From Candidatus Methanoperedens sp. (GTDB lineage: Archaea; Halobacteriota; Methanosarcinia; Methanosarcinales; Methanoperedenaceae): 56,076 nucleotides of DNA. This document shows, in pieces, positions 1-8,218 of this stretch. The notes below the pieces were generated by a model. It saw only the letters and a program-made list of their open reading frames with translations. It had not been told where the DNA came from and made no database searches. Numbering within the stretch: the stretch's first letter is position 1; every line of letters starts with the position of its first letter. A program made the position numbers and the translations under genes. The stretch spans positions 1 through 56,076 of the forward strand of contig JAPMTR010000078.1 in the NCBI GenBank assembly GCA_026552975.1. Reading direction: 5' to 3'.

Positions 1-92
1 TCTTTTTCAGTCATTGTAGTTATTATATATAACTACTAATACTTAAATGTTATTCACTTTAATCTGTTGAAAAAATGGGCTTTGTCCGAAAG

Positions 93-443
93 TCATGTAA
101 TATGTATTTCTCTGTCTTTCACAGGTTTAACTATGTACGCATAAGGTTCTGTGATCTTTGCCCTTTCCAGAGTTTTCTCATCGGAATATGCGGTCATGAA
201 TATTACTGGAACATCAGAAAAAGAATGTATCCTTGAGGCAACTTCTATCCCATCGATTTCATCATTCAGGTTAATATCCATTAATATCAGATCGGGATGG
301 TTCTCTTTTGCTTTTTTAATGGCATCTTCAGCATATGATGCTATTGCCGGAACATTATATCCCAGGTTCTTCAATATTTTCTGTATGGCCATTCCTGTAA
401 TGATTTCATCTTCTACGACAAGTATCTGTTTTCCTTCGTTCAT
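93..443 (-). CDS. response regulator, receiver domain only (C-terminally short)
   Basis: A single CheY-like receiver domain of 116 residues. The acidic pair (VVEDE) near residues 9-13, the phospho-acceptor Asp in LILMDINL, the Thr of MTAYSD and the Lys of VKPVKD are all present, so phosphorylation chemistry looks intact. The frame stops right after KDREIHIT, where the last receiver helix would normally follow, so the protein appears clipped. Its start overlaps the stop of the upstream kinase remnant by 4 nt (ATGA), which implies co-transcription. There is no output domain; in Methanosarcinales such stand-alone receivers usually pair with HisKA_2-type kinases (family knowledge). Confidence 0.8.
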   Translation of the reverse strand: MNEGKQILVVEDEIITGMAIQKILKNLGYNVPAIASYAEDAIKKAKENHPDLILMDINLNDEIDGIEVASRIHSFSDVPVIFMTAYSDEKTLERAKITEPYAYIVKPVKDREIHIT

Positions 444-1203
444 TTCTTCGTCCTGAAATTGATCTGGAATCCTGTTCCGTTTTCCCTGGTTAAAATGATC
501 TCACCATGAAGCTGACTTTCTGCAAGGCTTGTAACCAGTTTTAAACCCAGAGATTCTATGTTTTTAATGTCAAGGTCTTTGGGAATGCCTATTCCATCAT
601 CACTAATTGAAAGCTGTATCATTCTATTATCTTGTGATCTAAAAGATATTTTAATTATTCCATTTCTCTCATCAGGAAATGCATATTTGAATGCATTTGT
701 TACAAGCTCATTAATTATTAATCCACATGGAACTGCATAATCAATATTAACTGGAAAATCTTCAGTATCAATGTTTCATGATTTTTATAATCGAATGTCC
801 CATTATTTTCCATTTCATTATCATGTAATTTGAAAAGTTCTTCAATAATAGATTCCATCTTATCGGTATTTGATTTTGATACATTTAATAAAGCAATAGC
901 ATCCGGATCTTTAATATTTTGTTCAAGGGATCTCAATTCTTTACGAAGAGAGGTTATTCTTTCAAAAGCCTTCTTCCTATCGCTTTTATTATGCAATGTT
1001 ATATAGAGGAATGCATGTCCTTCTGCCCTTTTGGCAAAACTGCTCACTTCATTTGAGGAACTAATTATAGGTCCGAAACGTTCTTCGCCCGTTTTGAAAG
1101 ATTCTATAACGATGTTATTGGAATATAGGCCTATAAATCCAATAAAAATTACCAAGATTGAAACAAAAAGAAAACTCAGAATGATCTTCTGCTTAATTTT
1201 CAT
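440..1203 (-). pseudogene. sensor histidine kinase remnant, internally deleted and frameshifted
   Basis: The 5' part (about 770-1203) encodes a membrane anchor (KIILSFLFVSILVIFIGFIG) and a helical periplasmic sensor. The 3' part (about 440-770), in a different frame, encodes an HATPase_c domain: the N-box (CGLIINELVTNAFKYAF) is followed by SDDGIGIP. Between them the second membrane helix, HAMP/PAS and the His-containing DHp domain are missing, and the frame changes near 755-775. I read this as a deletion derivative of a HisKA_2-family kinase that can no longer autophosphorylate. It is followed at once by the receiver gene. Confidence 0.7.
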
Positions 1204-1261
1204 ATAATTAATTCGGTTGTTATAATGATAATAATAATTGTGAAAACCGTGTGAACAATAT

Positions 1262-1471
1262 CTATGATCTTTTCAATCTTAGCCTGATTTTTATAAATGG
1301 GACAATCCTGTTTTCAAAAAATGAGATCAGTCTTTCCTCCAGGAACCGGATGTACAAATAGGGAATAATGAAGAGAAGAGATAAAATAAGAACACCTATA
1401 ATGATGTCCACTGATGATGTGTTTGAGAACATCTCAGGATATAACTTTTTGAACTCCTCAACATTATACAT
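1262..1471 (-). CDS. small membrane protein, unknown
   Basis: An open frame of 69 residues with one clear hydrophobic helix (DIIIGVLILSLLFIIPYLYI, about residues 23-42) and a basic C-terminus (IKIRLRLKRS), consistent with a single-pass protein with a cytoplasmic positive tail. No family is recognised. It lies between the kinase remnant and tRNA-Trp on the strand opposite the tRNA. It could be real or a chance AT-rich frame. Confidence 0.4.
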   Translation of the reverse strand: MYNVEEFKKLYPEMFSNTSSVDIIIGVLILSLLFIIPYLYIRFLEERLISFFENRIVPFIKIRLRLKRS

Positions 1472-1595
1472 CGAAATATCATCTGATATTTTTGGTATAA
1501 ATAATTAATCCTCAGATAGTTTTAATAACAATCGGATGAATTATAAGCGACCCATAAGGGGCTGTGGCCTAGTCCGGCATGGCGACGGGCTCCAG

Positions 1596-1760
1596 CGGAA
1601 AACCCGGTGGCTCTGGAAGTAATTCCTGGGTTGTCCGGGGTGTGATGATGAGTAAACGGTCTGCCAAGCGAACTGGACGCAGCAAGCAATGAGGAACCGT
1701 TGGAGCACTGAACGTGCTGCTCAAAGATTAAATTGCCAAAATCCTGGCATTTTCGGAGAG
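1596..1760 (+). other. tRNA-Trp intron with canonical bulge-helix-bulge splice motif
   Basis: CTCC (1590-1593) pairs with GGAG (1755-1758) as the 4-bp central helix. It is flanked by 3-nt bulges AGC (1594-1596) and AGA (1759-1761), each cut after the second base. The outer helix starts at G1597-C1754 and continues through GAAA/TTT; the inner helix is the anticodon stem. This is the strict motif recognised by archaeal splicing endonuclease. The intron is unusually long because it contains a guide RNA. Confidence 0.93.
1645..1711 (+). ncRNA. intron-encoded box C/D guide RNA for tRNA-Trp methylation
   Basis: Box C is ATGATGA (1645-1651) and box D is CTGA (1708-1711). A C'-like ATGAGGA lies at 1689-1695 and a degenerate D' (CCAA) at 1664-1667. 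Both guide spacers are exactly 12 nt. The guide before box D, TGGAGC (1701-1706), pairs with GCUCCA of the pre-tRNA and puts C34 opposite the fifth base from box D. The guide before D', GGTCTG (1658-1663), matches the spliced junction CAGACC and would place position 39 at N+5. Haloferax tRNA-Trp introns direct methylation at 34 and 39 in the same way (established). Confidence 0.85.
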
Positions 1761-1843
1761 ACCCGTCGATCGTGAGTTCAAATCTCACCAGCCCCACTAC
1801 CTGTACAAAAGTATTTTATACCATTCTTCAGATTGTTAGCTTT

Positions 1844-2266
1844 ATGAAGGCATTTGAATTCGAATTCCCTGATAACCTGTATTATATGAAGAATCACATA
1901 TGGTTGAAGCCTGAAAATGAGTCTGTAAGTATAGGTATTACAGAACTTGGCCAGTCTTTGTCTAAAGGGATCGTCCATATCGATCTTCCTGAGGTTGGAG
2001 AATCTATCAACAAGGGGGATATGATCGTGGCTTATGAAACCATAAAAGCCGTTTCACAGATATCCCTTCCATTTGATGCTAAAGTAATCTTAGTTAATGA
2101 AAAACTCTGGGAAGACCCAGATCTAATTAATGGTGATCCTTATGGGGAATGGATAGTTAAAGTACAGGGAAAATTTATCCCTGGCCTTGCTATGGAAGTA
2201 AAAGAAGCGACAGAATATTACACTGAATTGATCACAAAAGAGCGGGGACGATATGCAGATAATTAA
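1844..2266 (+). CDS. gcvH: GcvH-like lipoyl carrier protein (first of a pair)
   Basis: 140 residues from ATG 1844; the open frame extends upstream into the tRNA, but that part cannot be translated protein. The fold follows glycine-cleavage H protein: an N-terminal HIWLKPENESVSIGITELGQ strand region, then the lipoyl hairpin YETIKAVSQI, in which the Lys sits where lipoate is attached, then DPYGEWIVKV. No P-, T- or L-protein genes are nearby. The role could be one-carbon metabolism or another lipoate-dependent process; only the carrier identity is supported. The second copy follows after 45 nt. Confidence 0.85.
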   Translation: MKAFEFEFPDNLYYMKNHIWLKPENESVSIGITELGQSLSKGIVHIDLPEVGESINKGDMIVAYETIKAVSQISLPFDAKVILVNEKLWEDPDLINGDPYGEWIVKVQGKFIPGLAMEVKEATEYYTELITKERGRYADN

Positions 2267-2311
2267 GTTTATATATACCAATGTAATAACCAACAAAAGA
2301 GGCATAAAAAA

Positions 2312-2740
2312 ATGGTCGAAATAGAGGGCTACAAACTTCCGGATGAATTGTATTATACTAAAGATCATATATGGGCCAGGATCGAAGAAAATGGCTCTGT
2401 GACAGTAGGACTTGATGCATACGGAGCAAAAGCGGCTGGAAATATCGAGTTCATTGACCTTCCCATGGAAGATGATGAATTCGAAGCAGGGGAAGCGTTC
2501 GGCTCACTTGAATCTGCAAAATGGGTCGGCGGTCTCAAGATGCCGGTCACAGGAACCGTCACAGGAGTAAACGAAAATATAGAGGATGATCTTGAAATAT
2601 TAACAGTAGATCCATATGGGGAAGGATGGCTCATTAAAATAAAACCCAACAACCTGAATGATGAGTTAAAAGGACTTATCCATGGAATGGATGTAGGTCC
2701 ATGGATAAAAAAGGAGATTGAGACGCGAAAAAAGAAATAA
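2312..2740 (+). CDS. gcvH: GcvH-like lipoyl carrier protein (second of a pair)
   Basis: 142 residues, clearly homologous to the preceding gene (ELYYTKDHIWARIEENGSVT versus NLYYMKNHIWLKPENESVS), but diverged. The lipoyl loop reads SLESAKWVGGLKMPVTG, with Lys at the attachment position but Trp-Val-Gly where classical H proteins have Ala-(Ala/Val)-Ser. The C-terminus is charged (IKKEIETRKKK). The start follows an AT-rich region with a weak purine stretch (CAACAAAAGAGG). Tandem non-identical H proteins suggest separate partner enzymes rather than dosage. Confidence 0.85.
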   Translation: MVEIEGYKLPDELYYTKDHIWARIEENGSVTVGLDAYGAKAAGNIEFIDLPMEDDEFEAGEAFGSLESAKWVGGLKMPVTGTVTGVNENIEDDLEILTVDPYGEGWLIKIKPNNLNDELKGLIHGMDVGPWIKKEIETRKKK

Positions 2741-2792
2741 GTATTTTATTTTTCCTCCAAATCCATAATCCTACTTTTTTTATAACTCTTAC

Positions 2793-3605
2793 TTAAAGAA
2801 TATAGTTCACAATAGCCTCGTACAGAATTGTATACGACATCCAGACCAGCCATGAACAGATAGCTATGAAAATTAATGTGAACACAATTTTTCCAAAACC
2901 CGTGATCAATATATTGTTCTCCTTGTGTTCCAGATGTTCCATATTTCCGGTCGGGCGGTTTTTCATCGCTTCTTCATATTCAAGAGGATGTTCATGTTTC
3001 ATTTCTTCTTCAGGAATATTTCCTGTCCACCAGGACATGTTCAGGAATTTATCGAAATGCTCATCATAGAAGTGCCCTATAAATACTGCTATTGATGCAA
3101 GGACAGCCTCCCACGTATGGAACAGGCCTGCGATCTGGATCAATCCTATCGGAAAATATTTCATTGCTTCAAAAGGCTGCCACATCAGCAGTCCTGAAAA
3201 ACCCATAACTACTGCCCCAAATCCCGCGCCGAAATACTCAACCTTCTGTTTAAACGTATATCTTCCATATTTTGGATGTTCATCAGAATACCTCAAAAAA
3301 TACTTCATCTGCTGTTTGAAGTCATCTATGTCTTTAAGGTTGAATAATACATCATAGCGCGGTTTTTCAAGAATATGGTATACAACATGATACACGCTCA
3401 CGCCTATCATGACAAGTCCTGAAAGGTGATGAATTAAAGTCCTGTTGTCAAACCCGCCCACTGATGCGATCATCCAGCTTGACCACCATGATTCAGGGAA
3501 CTTCAAAGGAAAACCCGTATATGCCAGCAGGATAAATGATGTAAAGAACAGGATATGCTGGATCCTCTGGTTTAATGTGAACCTTTTGAATATTAATTCT
3601 ACCAT
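2793..3605 (-). CDS. di-haem cytochrome b (cytochrome b561 / formate dehydrogenase gamma family)
   Basis: 270 residues with four or five membrane helices. His residues suited to b-haem ligation are visible in helix 1 (NQRIQHILFF), in TLIHHLSGLVMIGVSVYHVVYH, in GLFHTWEAV and in FIGHFYDEHF. The family passes electrons between quinones and periplasmic redox proteins. Its start is only 2 nt from the stop of the multihaem cytochrome c gene, so the two are probably one complex acting as a quinol:cytochrome c oxidoreductase. The charged loop after about residue 190 (IPEEEMKHEHPLEYEEAM) is longer than in formate dehydrogenase gamma subunits. Confidence 0.85.
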   Translation of the reverse strand: MVELIFKRFTLNQRIQHILFFTSFILLAYTGFPLKFPESWWSSWMIASVGGFDNRTLIHHLSGLVMIGVSVYHVVYHILEKPRYDVLFNLKDIDDFKQQMKYFLRYSDEHPKYGRYTFKQKVEYFGAGFGAVVMGFSGLLMWQPFEAMKYFPIGLIQIAGLFHTWEAVLASIAVFIGHFYDEHFDKFLNMSWWTGNIPEEEMKHEHPLEYEEAMKNRPTGNMEHLEHKENNILITGFGKIVFTLIFIAICSWLVWMSYTILYEAIVNYIL

Positions 3606-3607
3606 TT

Positions 3608-4528
3608 TCAGTGCCTCCTTTTTATATCAAATTTTGATGTAATTCCAAGGAATATGAGCCCGAATGTGAATGTGAGTTCAAAAAGGATCATAATTATGTA
3701 AAAAATAGTTACAATTCTTTTTGCATCAAATGATAGCAGGTATACTGACTGTTCCTCATGGATCTTGCCACCTGAGAGAAAGACATTTCCTGCACCTTCA
3801 TGACAGCCCTTCTTTCCACATGTTGTGATCAAATTTGCTGGATTTATTGCTGATTTCGGATCGCTTGCTATTCTTGTATCATGATTTTCATGACAATCCG
3901 AACAGGTTGCGATCACACCCCCGCCGCTTTTGTAAGATTTATAATGGTAGGATTTCTTGTAGGTGTCAAACCTGTCCGTCTTTATGCCGTAATACAAAGC
4001 CTGCATCCTCGTCTGGTTTTCATGGCATTTTGCGCATGTTTCAGCAATATTTTGGGGAAACGTGGAGGAATTGGGGTCCTTTGATGAAAGGATATTATGG
4101 ATCCCGTGGCAATCGGTACAGGAAGCTGCCGGTCTATCTTCCTTTAGTTTCTGCCAGTGAATGCTTTCTTCATAAACTCCACTCGATCCCGGATGGCATT
4201 TCGCACAAAAATCAGCGATATTGACGGCAGTTGGTTTACCAGTAAAATTCGCATGCATTACATTGATAGATACCAGGCTGCCGCTGATGTTCAAATCCCC
4301 ACCATGACAATCTGCGCATGTGTTTTTATCAAAGTGTACACTTTTTTGAAAATCACTGACCAATCTGGAATGGCAATGATAACATGAAATATCCCCGGTA
4401 CCGGATTGCTCAGCTGCAATGCTATTGTTTATCGAAAGTAATAATAAAAAAATAAAAATCAGGGTTAATTTTCTAATATTAAATATTTGATACCATTTGT
4501 TATCTCTATCCGTAATAATGCCTCCCAA
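3608..4528 (-). CDS. seven-haem membrane-anchored cytochrome c
   Basis: 306 residues. A hydrophobic signal helix (LTLIFIFLLLLSINNSIAA, residues about 21-39) is followed by six CXXCH motifs (CYHCH, CADCH, CAKCH, CTDCH, CAKCH, CSDCH) and one expanded CGKKGCH (CX4CH). A C-terminal membrane helix (about residues 270-297) anchors the exported domain. The only in-frame conventional start is TTG at 4528, yet a strong GGGAGG lies just inside it, so an ATT codon at 4519 or 4516 may be the true start. The partner is the cytochrome b encoded next. Many haems suggest electron export to other cytochromes. Confidence 0.88.
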   Translation of the reverse strand: MGGIITDRDNKWYQIFNIRKLTLIFIFLLLLSINNSIAAEQSGTGDISCYHCHSRLVSDFQKSVHFDKNTCADCHGGDLNISGSLVSINVMHANFTGKPTAVNIADFCAKCHPGSSGVYEESIHWQKLKEDRPAASCTDCHGIHNILSSKDPNSSTFPQNIAETCAKCHENQTRMQALYYGIKTDRFDTYKKSYHYKSYKSGGGVIATCSDCHENHDTRIASDPKSAINPANLITTCGKKGCHEGAGNVFLSGGKIHEEQSVYLLSFDAKRIVTIFYIIMILFELTFTFGLIFLGITSKFDIKRRH

Positions 4529-4586
4529 TATCTGTTTTTAGTGATTATGTTGATTTTACTGATTAACGATTTATTCCTTTCTTTCT

Positions 4587-4898
4587 TTATTTTTGGAAAC
4601 TTTCGTACATGATCTTCTCTTTCTCCCGATGGAGTTCTTTTTCGCGTCTGGCTATTGCTTTCATTGCTTCTGTTGGTTTAATGCTTACAGAGATCCTGTG
4701 CTTTCGCTCCTTCATATAGACATATAATCCAAGTATCAATAAACCTATAACAGCTGCAGGGATCAGGAATACCCAGATCACGGCAAAAGTAATAAATAAC
4801 CCTGCTATGATCGATGGCACGCCAAACCTCTTCCATTTGCTGGACTCAATATGTTCCCACCTGTCACGGTTAAATTCTTTTAGATCTAGTTCACTCAT
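4587..4898 (-). CDS. small two-helix membrane protein of the cytochrome unit
   Basis: 103 residues starting with ATG 4898 behind AAAAAGGAGC. Two membrane helices in one hydrophobic block (about residues 27-65) are followed by a basic, helical cytoplasmic tail (ARREKELHREKEKIMYESFQK). No family is recognised. It sits between the regulator-like gene (15 nt upstream) and the cytochrome c gene (58 nt downstream) on the same strand, so it may be a small subunit or assembly factor of the cytochrome complex. This is inference from position only. Confidence 0.65.
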   Translation of the reverse strand: MSELDLKEFNRDRWEHIESSKWKRFGVPSIIAGLFITFAVIWVFLIPAAVIGLLILGLYVYMKERKHRISVSIKPTEAMKAIARREKELHREKEKIMYESFQK

Positions 4899-4913
4899 AT
4901 TTTCAGCTCCTTT

Positions 4914-6356
4914 TTAGGATAATTTTATCACTACCTCACAAAATTTATCTTTATGCGATATTAATTTCTTTATTTCCAATTCTGCTCTATTCCCAAATGC
5001 ATAACTTAGCGCCCCTTTGAATGATTCTCTTCCCGTATGGCAAAGATATTTATCGAATGTATCCCCCTCTGATGCAATATTGCATTTTCTTATTATATAT
5101 ACAAGATTTTTTCCTTCAACCTTCCATTCACTTTCCCTGTGGATCTTTGAATCTATTATTTCAAAAGCTTTTTTGAAGTTTTCCTTATCCCAGTTCTTTA
5201 TATTATTTTCAGTCTCATATACCACCATCAAGGACTTTCCAATCCTCCTTCCAAGAGATGTGAGGGACATGGAAATATCAGGAACACTTTTAACTTCTTT
5301 TAGATATTCCATAAATGTTATCAATTCCTTATCCAGCCTTGTGTTGCTTGTTTTCAGAGCATCAACTATTTCATTGATCTTTATTCCAATGTCAGGTCGG
5401 TGGGTTAGAACTATCATGTTTGCCGTTGACCTTGCCTGATATAAATGACCATTCGCTTCCAAAAGCATAACAAGAATCTTTTTTAATTTCTCTATGGCCT
5501 CCCCATTTCGATAAGTGTGGAATAATATGATACTGTCTTTATCAATTTCTACTGTATCCACAACTCTGGAGTTTTCATAAACAACTTTAATAAGATTGAG
5601 CATTTCCTTAAGAGCAATTTCCTGAATTGGTCTCCTGGCAAGGTTTTCAATTGTAATTTCTCCCAATGGTACTTTCCCTGAAAGCAGATCTTCAAAATAA
5701 TTCTTATGGACAGTCACCATGTTGTAATTGCTGTGAAGATGCCTGCTGACAATTGCTTTCCAGAATTCCGGGCGGTTCTTTATGGTTTTTATCAAGTCAT
5801 CATTATGACCAAAAAATCTAGCAAGACTATCCATTGAATCTTTTTTATTAGATTTTGAAAACTCAATTTTTATAAAATTATCAGCGTAAATAACTGACTT
5901 AATCTCAAGAGATGAATCATTAAGAGAATTTTTCACCATGAACTGAGATATTATGCAGGCCAATAATTTTATTCTTTGGGAACTACCTCTTAATTCCAGT
6001 AAAACCTCAGATGGAGACGTATTGCTATCATATTTTAGAGCTATCTCGACCCCCCATGAAAGTTCGTTAAACCTGTAGTTTAAATATTCTTCGAGCTTTA
6101 ACATCGAATCCATTAGCCCTGGGTCAATAAGTTCATCAATAACATTATCCGGAACAAGGATATCTTCGATTTCGGTCAACATCCATTTAAATAAGGAATT
6201 GTCAATTGTTGTAGAATTATTGGGAATGCCTGATTTTCCCGCCTTTTCTATTATCTCCCTTATTGCAGCACTAAAATTTCCACTATGTCTTTCCTCATAT
6301 GGCTGCATTTTTTTTATACAGTCATCATCAAGGGAAACATGCTTTGTAACTATCAT
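4914..6356 (-). CDS. ribbon-helix-helix N-terminal protein with large unknown effector region
   Basis: 480 residues. The first 45 (VTKHVSLDDDCIKKMQPY through NFSAAIREIIEKAG) fit a ribbon-helix-helix DNA-binding unit: a beta strand, then two helices ending in the usual AIREIIEKA. The long remainder is soluble and helical. The last 90 residues contain Cys and small-residue patterns (RKCNIASEGDTF, YLCHTGRESFKGALSYAFG) reminiscent of sensory output domains seen in methanogens. It heads the unit with the small membrane protein and the cytochromes, so it may regulate them. Function is unproven. Confidence 0.6.
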   Translation of the reverse strand: MIVTKHVSLDDDCIKKMQPYEERHSGNFSAAIREIIEKAGKSGIPNNSTTIDNSLFKWMLTEIEDILVPDNVIDELIDPGLMDSMLKLEEYLNYRFNELSWGVEIALKYDSNTSPSEVLLELRGSSQRIKLLACIISQFMVKNSLNDSSLEIKSVIYADNFIKIEFSKSNKKDSMDSLARFFGHNDDLIKTIKNRPEFWKAIVSRHLHSNYNMVTVHKNYFEDLLSGKVPLGEITIENLARRPIQEIALKEMLNLIKVVYENSRVVDTVEIDKDSIILFHTYRNGEAIEKLKKILVMLLEANGHLYQARSTANMIVLTHRPDIGIKINEIVDALKTSNTRLDKELITFMEYLKEVKSVPDISMSLTSLGRRIGKSLMVVYETENNIKNWDKENFKKAFEIIDSKIHRESEWKVEGKNLVYIIRKCNIASEGDTFDKYLCHTGRESFKGALSYAFGNRAELEIKKLISHKDKFCEVVIKLS

Positions 6357-6505
6357 CTACCTTTACCCCAAGTATCCAATCCGTTTTTCCAGCAGTCCCG
6401 TTTTAAAAATTTTTAAGCAAGATCAATTTTCATTCAATCTTTCTTATATGATAATTTCATTTTCTAGCGTATATATTTTCCTATTTTGTATTTTTCGGAT
6501 CCTTT

Positions 6506-6655
6506 ATGAGTATAATTGTTCCGGATTTATTATCCAAGAAAGGAAATTTTGATGTTATTTCAATTAATTCACACAATGGTTTATATATTTGTGAAATCCC
6601 ATCAATATTTTCAAAGCCAGACCTTTATGAATCATTAATCAATACTTTAAAATAG
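6506..6655 (+). CDS. possible 49-residue small protein
   Basis: An ATG-started frame of 49 residues (MSIIVPDLLSKKGNFDVISI at its start) in the 333-bp gap between the regulator gene and the aldehyde dehydrogenase. The composition is ordinary for a protein, but there is no convincing ribosome site and no family match. It could be the degraded end of a longer gene. The rest of the gap is AT-rich and shows no other structure I can support. Confidence 0.2.
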   Translation: MSIIVPDLLSKKGNFDVISINSHNGLYICEIPSIFSKPDLYESLINTLK

Positions 6656-6689
6656 AATCCCTTCATATTTTATATTAGAGTGAGGAACG

Positions 6690-8159
6690 ATGAAGGAATA
6701 CAAATTATTCATAGACGGCGAATGGATACGATCAAGCGATGGCCAGACTTTCGATGATGTTGATCCGACAACTCTTGAATTGATCGGAAAGCTCCAGAAA
6801 GCATCTCTTGAAGATGTAAATAGCGCCGTCGATAGCGCAGATCATGCCTTTGAAAAATGGAGCAGTACACCGGCCCCTCAGCGCGCAAAGATACTATTTC
6901 GCGCTGCAAGGATGCTTGAAGAACGAAAAGAAGAGCTTGCCCGATTGCTGACAGTTGAAATGGGGAAAGTCTTGAAGGAAGCGCGCGGTGACGTACAGGA
7001 AGCTATTGACATTACTTATTATGCGGCAGGTGAAGGGCGGCGTCTTTTTGGAGAAACCACACCTTCAGAATTGCCTGATAAATTTTGTATGACAATCCGT
7101 CGCCCATTGGGCGTTGTTGGTCTGATCACACCATGGAATTTTCCGATAGCTATCCCGGCATGGAAGATCATGCCTGCATTGATCTCCGGGAACACGCTCG
7201 TTCTTAAGCCTGCAAGCGATACTCCAATACTTTCAATAGAACTTGTTAAGATACTTGAAAAAGCTGGGCTTCCGGGGGGCGTTTTGAACCTTGTCATGGG
7301 AGAAGGCAACATAGTTGGCAGCGCGATAGTACATCATCCAAAGATCCGTGCAGTTTCATTTACTGGTTCACTTGACACGGGAAAATGGATTTTGGGAGAA
7401 GCTGCAAAGGAGATGAAAAAAGTATCGCTGGAATTGGGTGGAAAGAACCCAATAATAGTGATGGATGATGCTGACCTTGATCTTGCAGTTGATGGGATCA
7501 TCTGGGGTGGTTTTGGGACTACCGGACAGCGCTGCACCGCAGCAAGCCGGGTCATAGCTCATGAAAAAATAATTATGGAACTCCAGGCAAAACTAATCAA
7601 AAGAACAAAAGCGCTAAGGCTTGGCAATGGCCTTCTTGAAAATGTTGATGTAGGGCCTGTGATCAATAATTCGCAGCTTCAGAAGATTAATAAATATGTT
7701 GATATCGGCAAAAACGAAGGTGCAAACCTCGTCCTTGGTGGGAAGATCACAAAACCGCTTCCAGGATACTTTTTTGAACCCACGATATTCACCGATGTCA
7801 CGCCTGATATGAGAATAGCCCGCGAAGAGATATTCGGCCCTGTTGTTTCAATAATAAGCGCATCTGGTCTTGATGAAGCGATAGGGATCGCAAATTCAGT
7901 TGAATATGGTTTGTCATCATCGATATATACGGCTAACATAAGAAATGCTTTCAAGGCCATAGAAAATATTGAAGCAGGCATCACTTATATCAATGCATCA
8001 ACTATCGGCGCGGAGACCCACCTGCCATTTGGAGGAGTAAAATCCACAGGGAACGGAACGCGAGAAGCAGGTACTACAGCGATCGAAGAGTTCACAGAGA
8101 TAAAGACGGTTTATATAGATTACAGCGGAAAACTCCAGAAAGCACAGATAGATGTATAG
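6690..8159 (+). CDS. gabD: NAD(P)-dependent aldehyde dehydrogenase, succinate-semialdehyde type
   Basis: 489 residues, full length for the ALDH superfamily. The NAD-binding PWNFPIAIPAWK region, the base Glu248 in ELGGKNP and nucleophile Cys282 in GQRCTAAS are present. The N-terminal YKLFIDGEW and the C-terminal HLPFGGVKSTGNG motif are typical of GabD-like enzymes. A GTGAGG ribosome site precedes the ATG. The class III aminotransferase begins 59 nt downstream, which suggests the pair degrades an omega-amino acid (such as GABA) via its semialdehyde. The exact aldehyde is uncertain. Confidence 0.85.
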   Translation: MKEYKLFIDGEWIRSSDGQTFDDVDPTTLELIGKLQKASLEDVNSAVDSADHAFEKWSSTPAPQRAKILFRAARMLEERKEELARLLTVEMGKVLKEARGDVQEAIDITYYAAGEGRRLFGETTPSELPDKFCMTIRRPLGVVGLITPWNFPIAIPAWKIMPALISGNTLVLKPASDTPILSIELVKILEKAGLPGGVLNLVMGEGNIVGSAIVHHPKIRAVSFTGSLDTGKWILGEAAKEMKKVSLELGGKNPIIVMDDADLDLAVDGIIWGGFGTTGQRCTAASRVIAHEKIIMELQAKLIKRTKALRLGNGLLENVDVGPVINNSQLQKINKYVDIGKNEGANLVLGGKITKPLPGYFFEPTIFTDVTPDMRIAREEIFGPVVSIISASGLDEAIGIANSVEYGLSSSIYTANIRNAFKAIENIEAGITYINASTIGAETHLPFGGVKSTGNGTREAGTTAIEEFTEIKTVYIDYSGKLQKAQIDV

Positions 8160-8218
8160 AAAAACAATATCTAATAAAAATAAACCCCGCATAACAATTA
8201 GACTAAGAGGAAAAAACC

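Larger units (their letters stand above)
1558..1796 (+). tRNA. tRNA-Trp (anticodon CCA), with a 165-nt intron
   Basis: Exon 1 is 1558-1595 and exon 2 is 1761-1796. The acceptor stem GGGGCTG pairs with CAGCCCC (1789-1795), with discriminator A1796. The D arm is GCC/GGC, the anticodon stem is ACGGG (1585-1589) with CCCGT (1762-1766), and the T arm is GTGAG-TTCAAAT-CTCAC. The spliced anticodon loop is CTCCAGA with CCA at 1592-1594. The intron interrupts the canonical 37/38 position. CCA is not encoded. An AT-rich TTTAATAAC at 1521-1529 could be the TATA element. Confidence 0.96.

Noticed and set aside
1522-1797. 91-residue minus-strand open frame and the upstream extension (1733) of the first gcvH frame
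   Set aside because: Both lie within the tRNA-Trp gene and its intron; conserved RNA structure explains the sequence.
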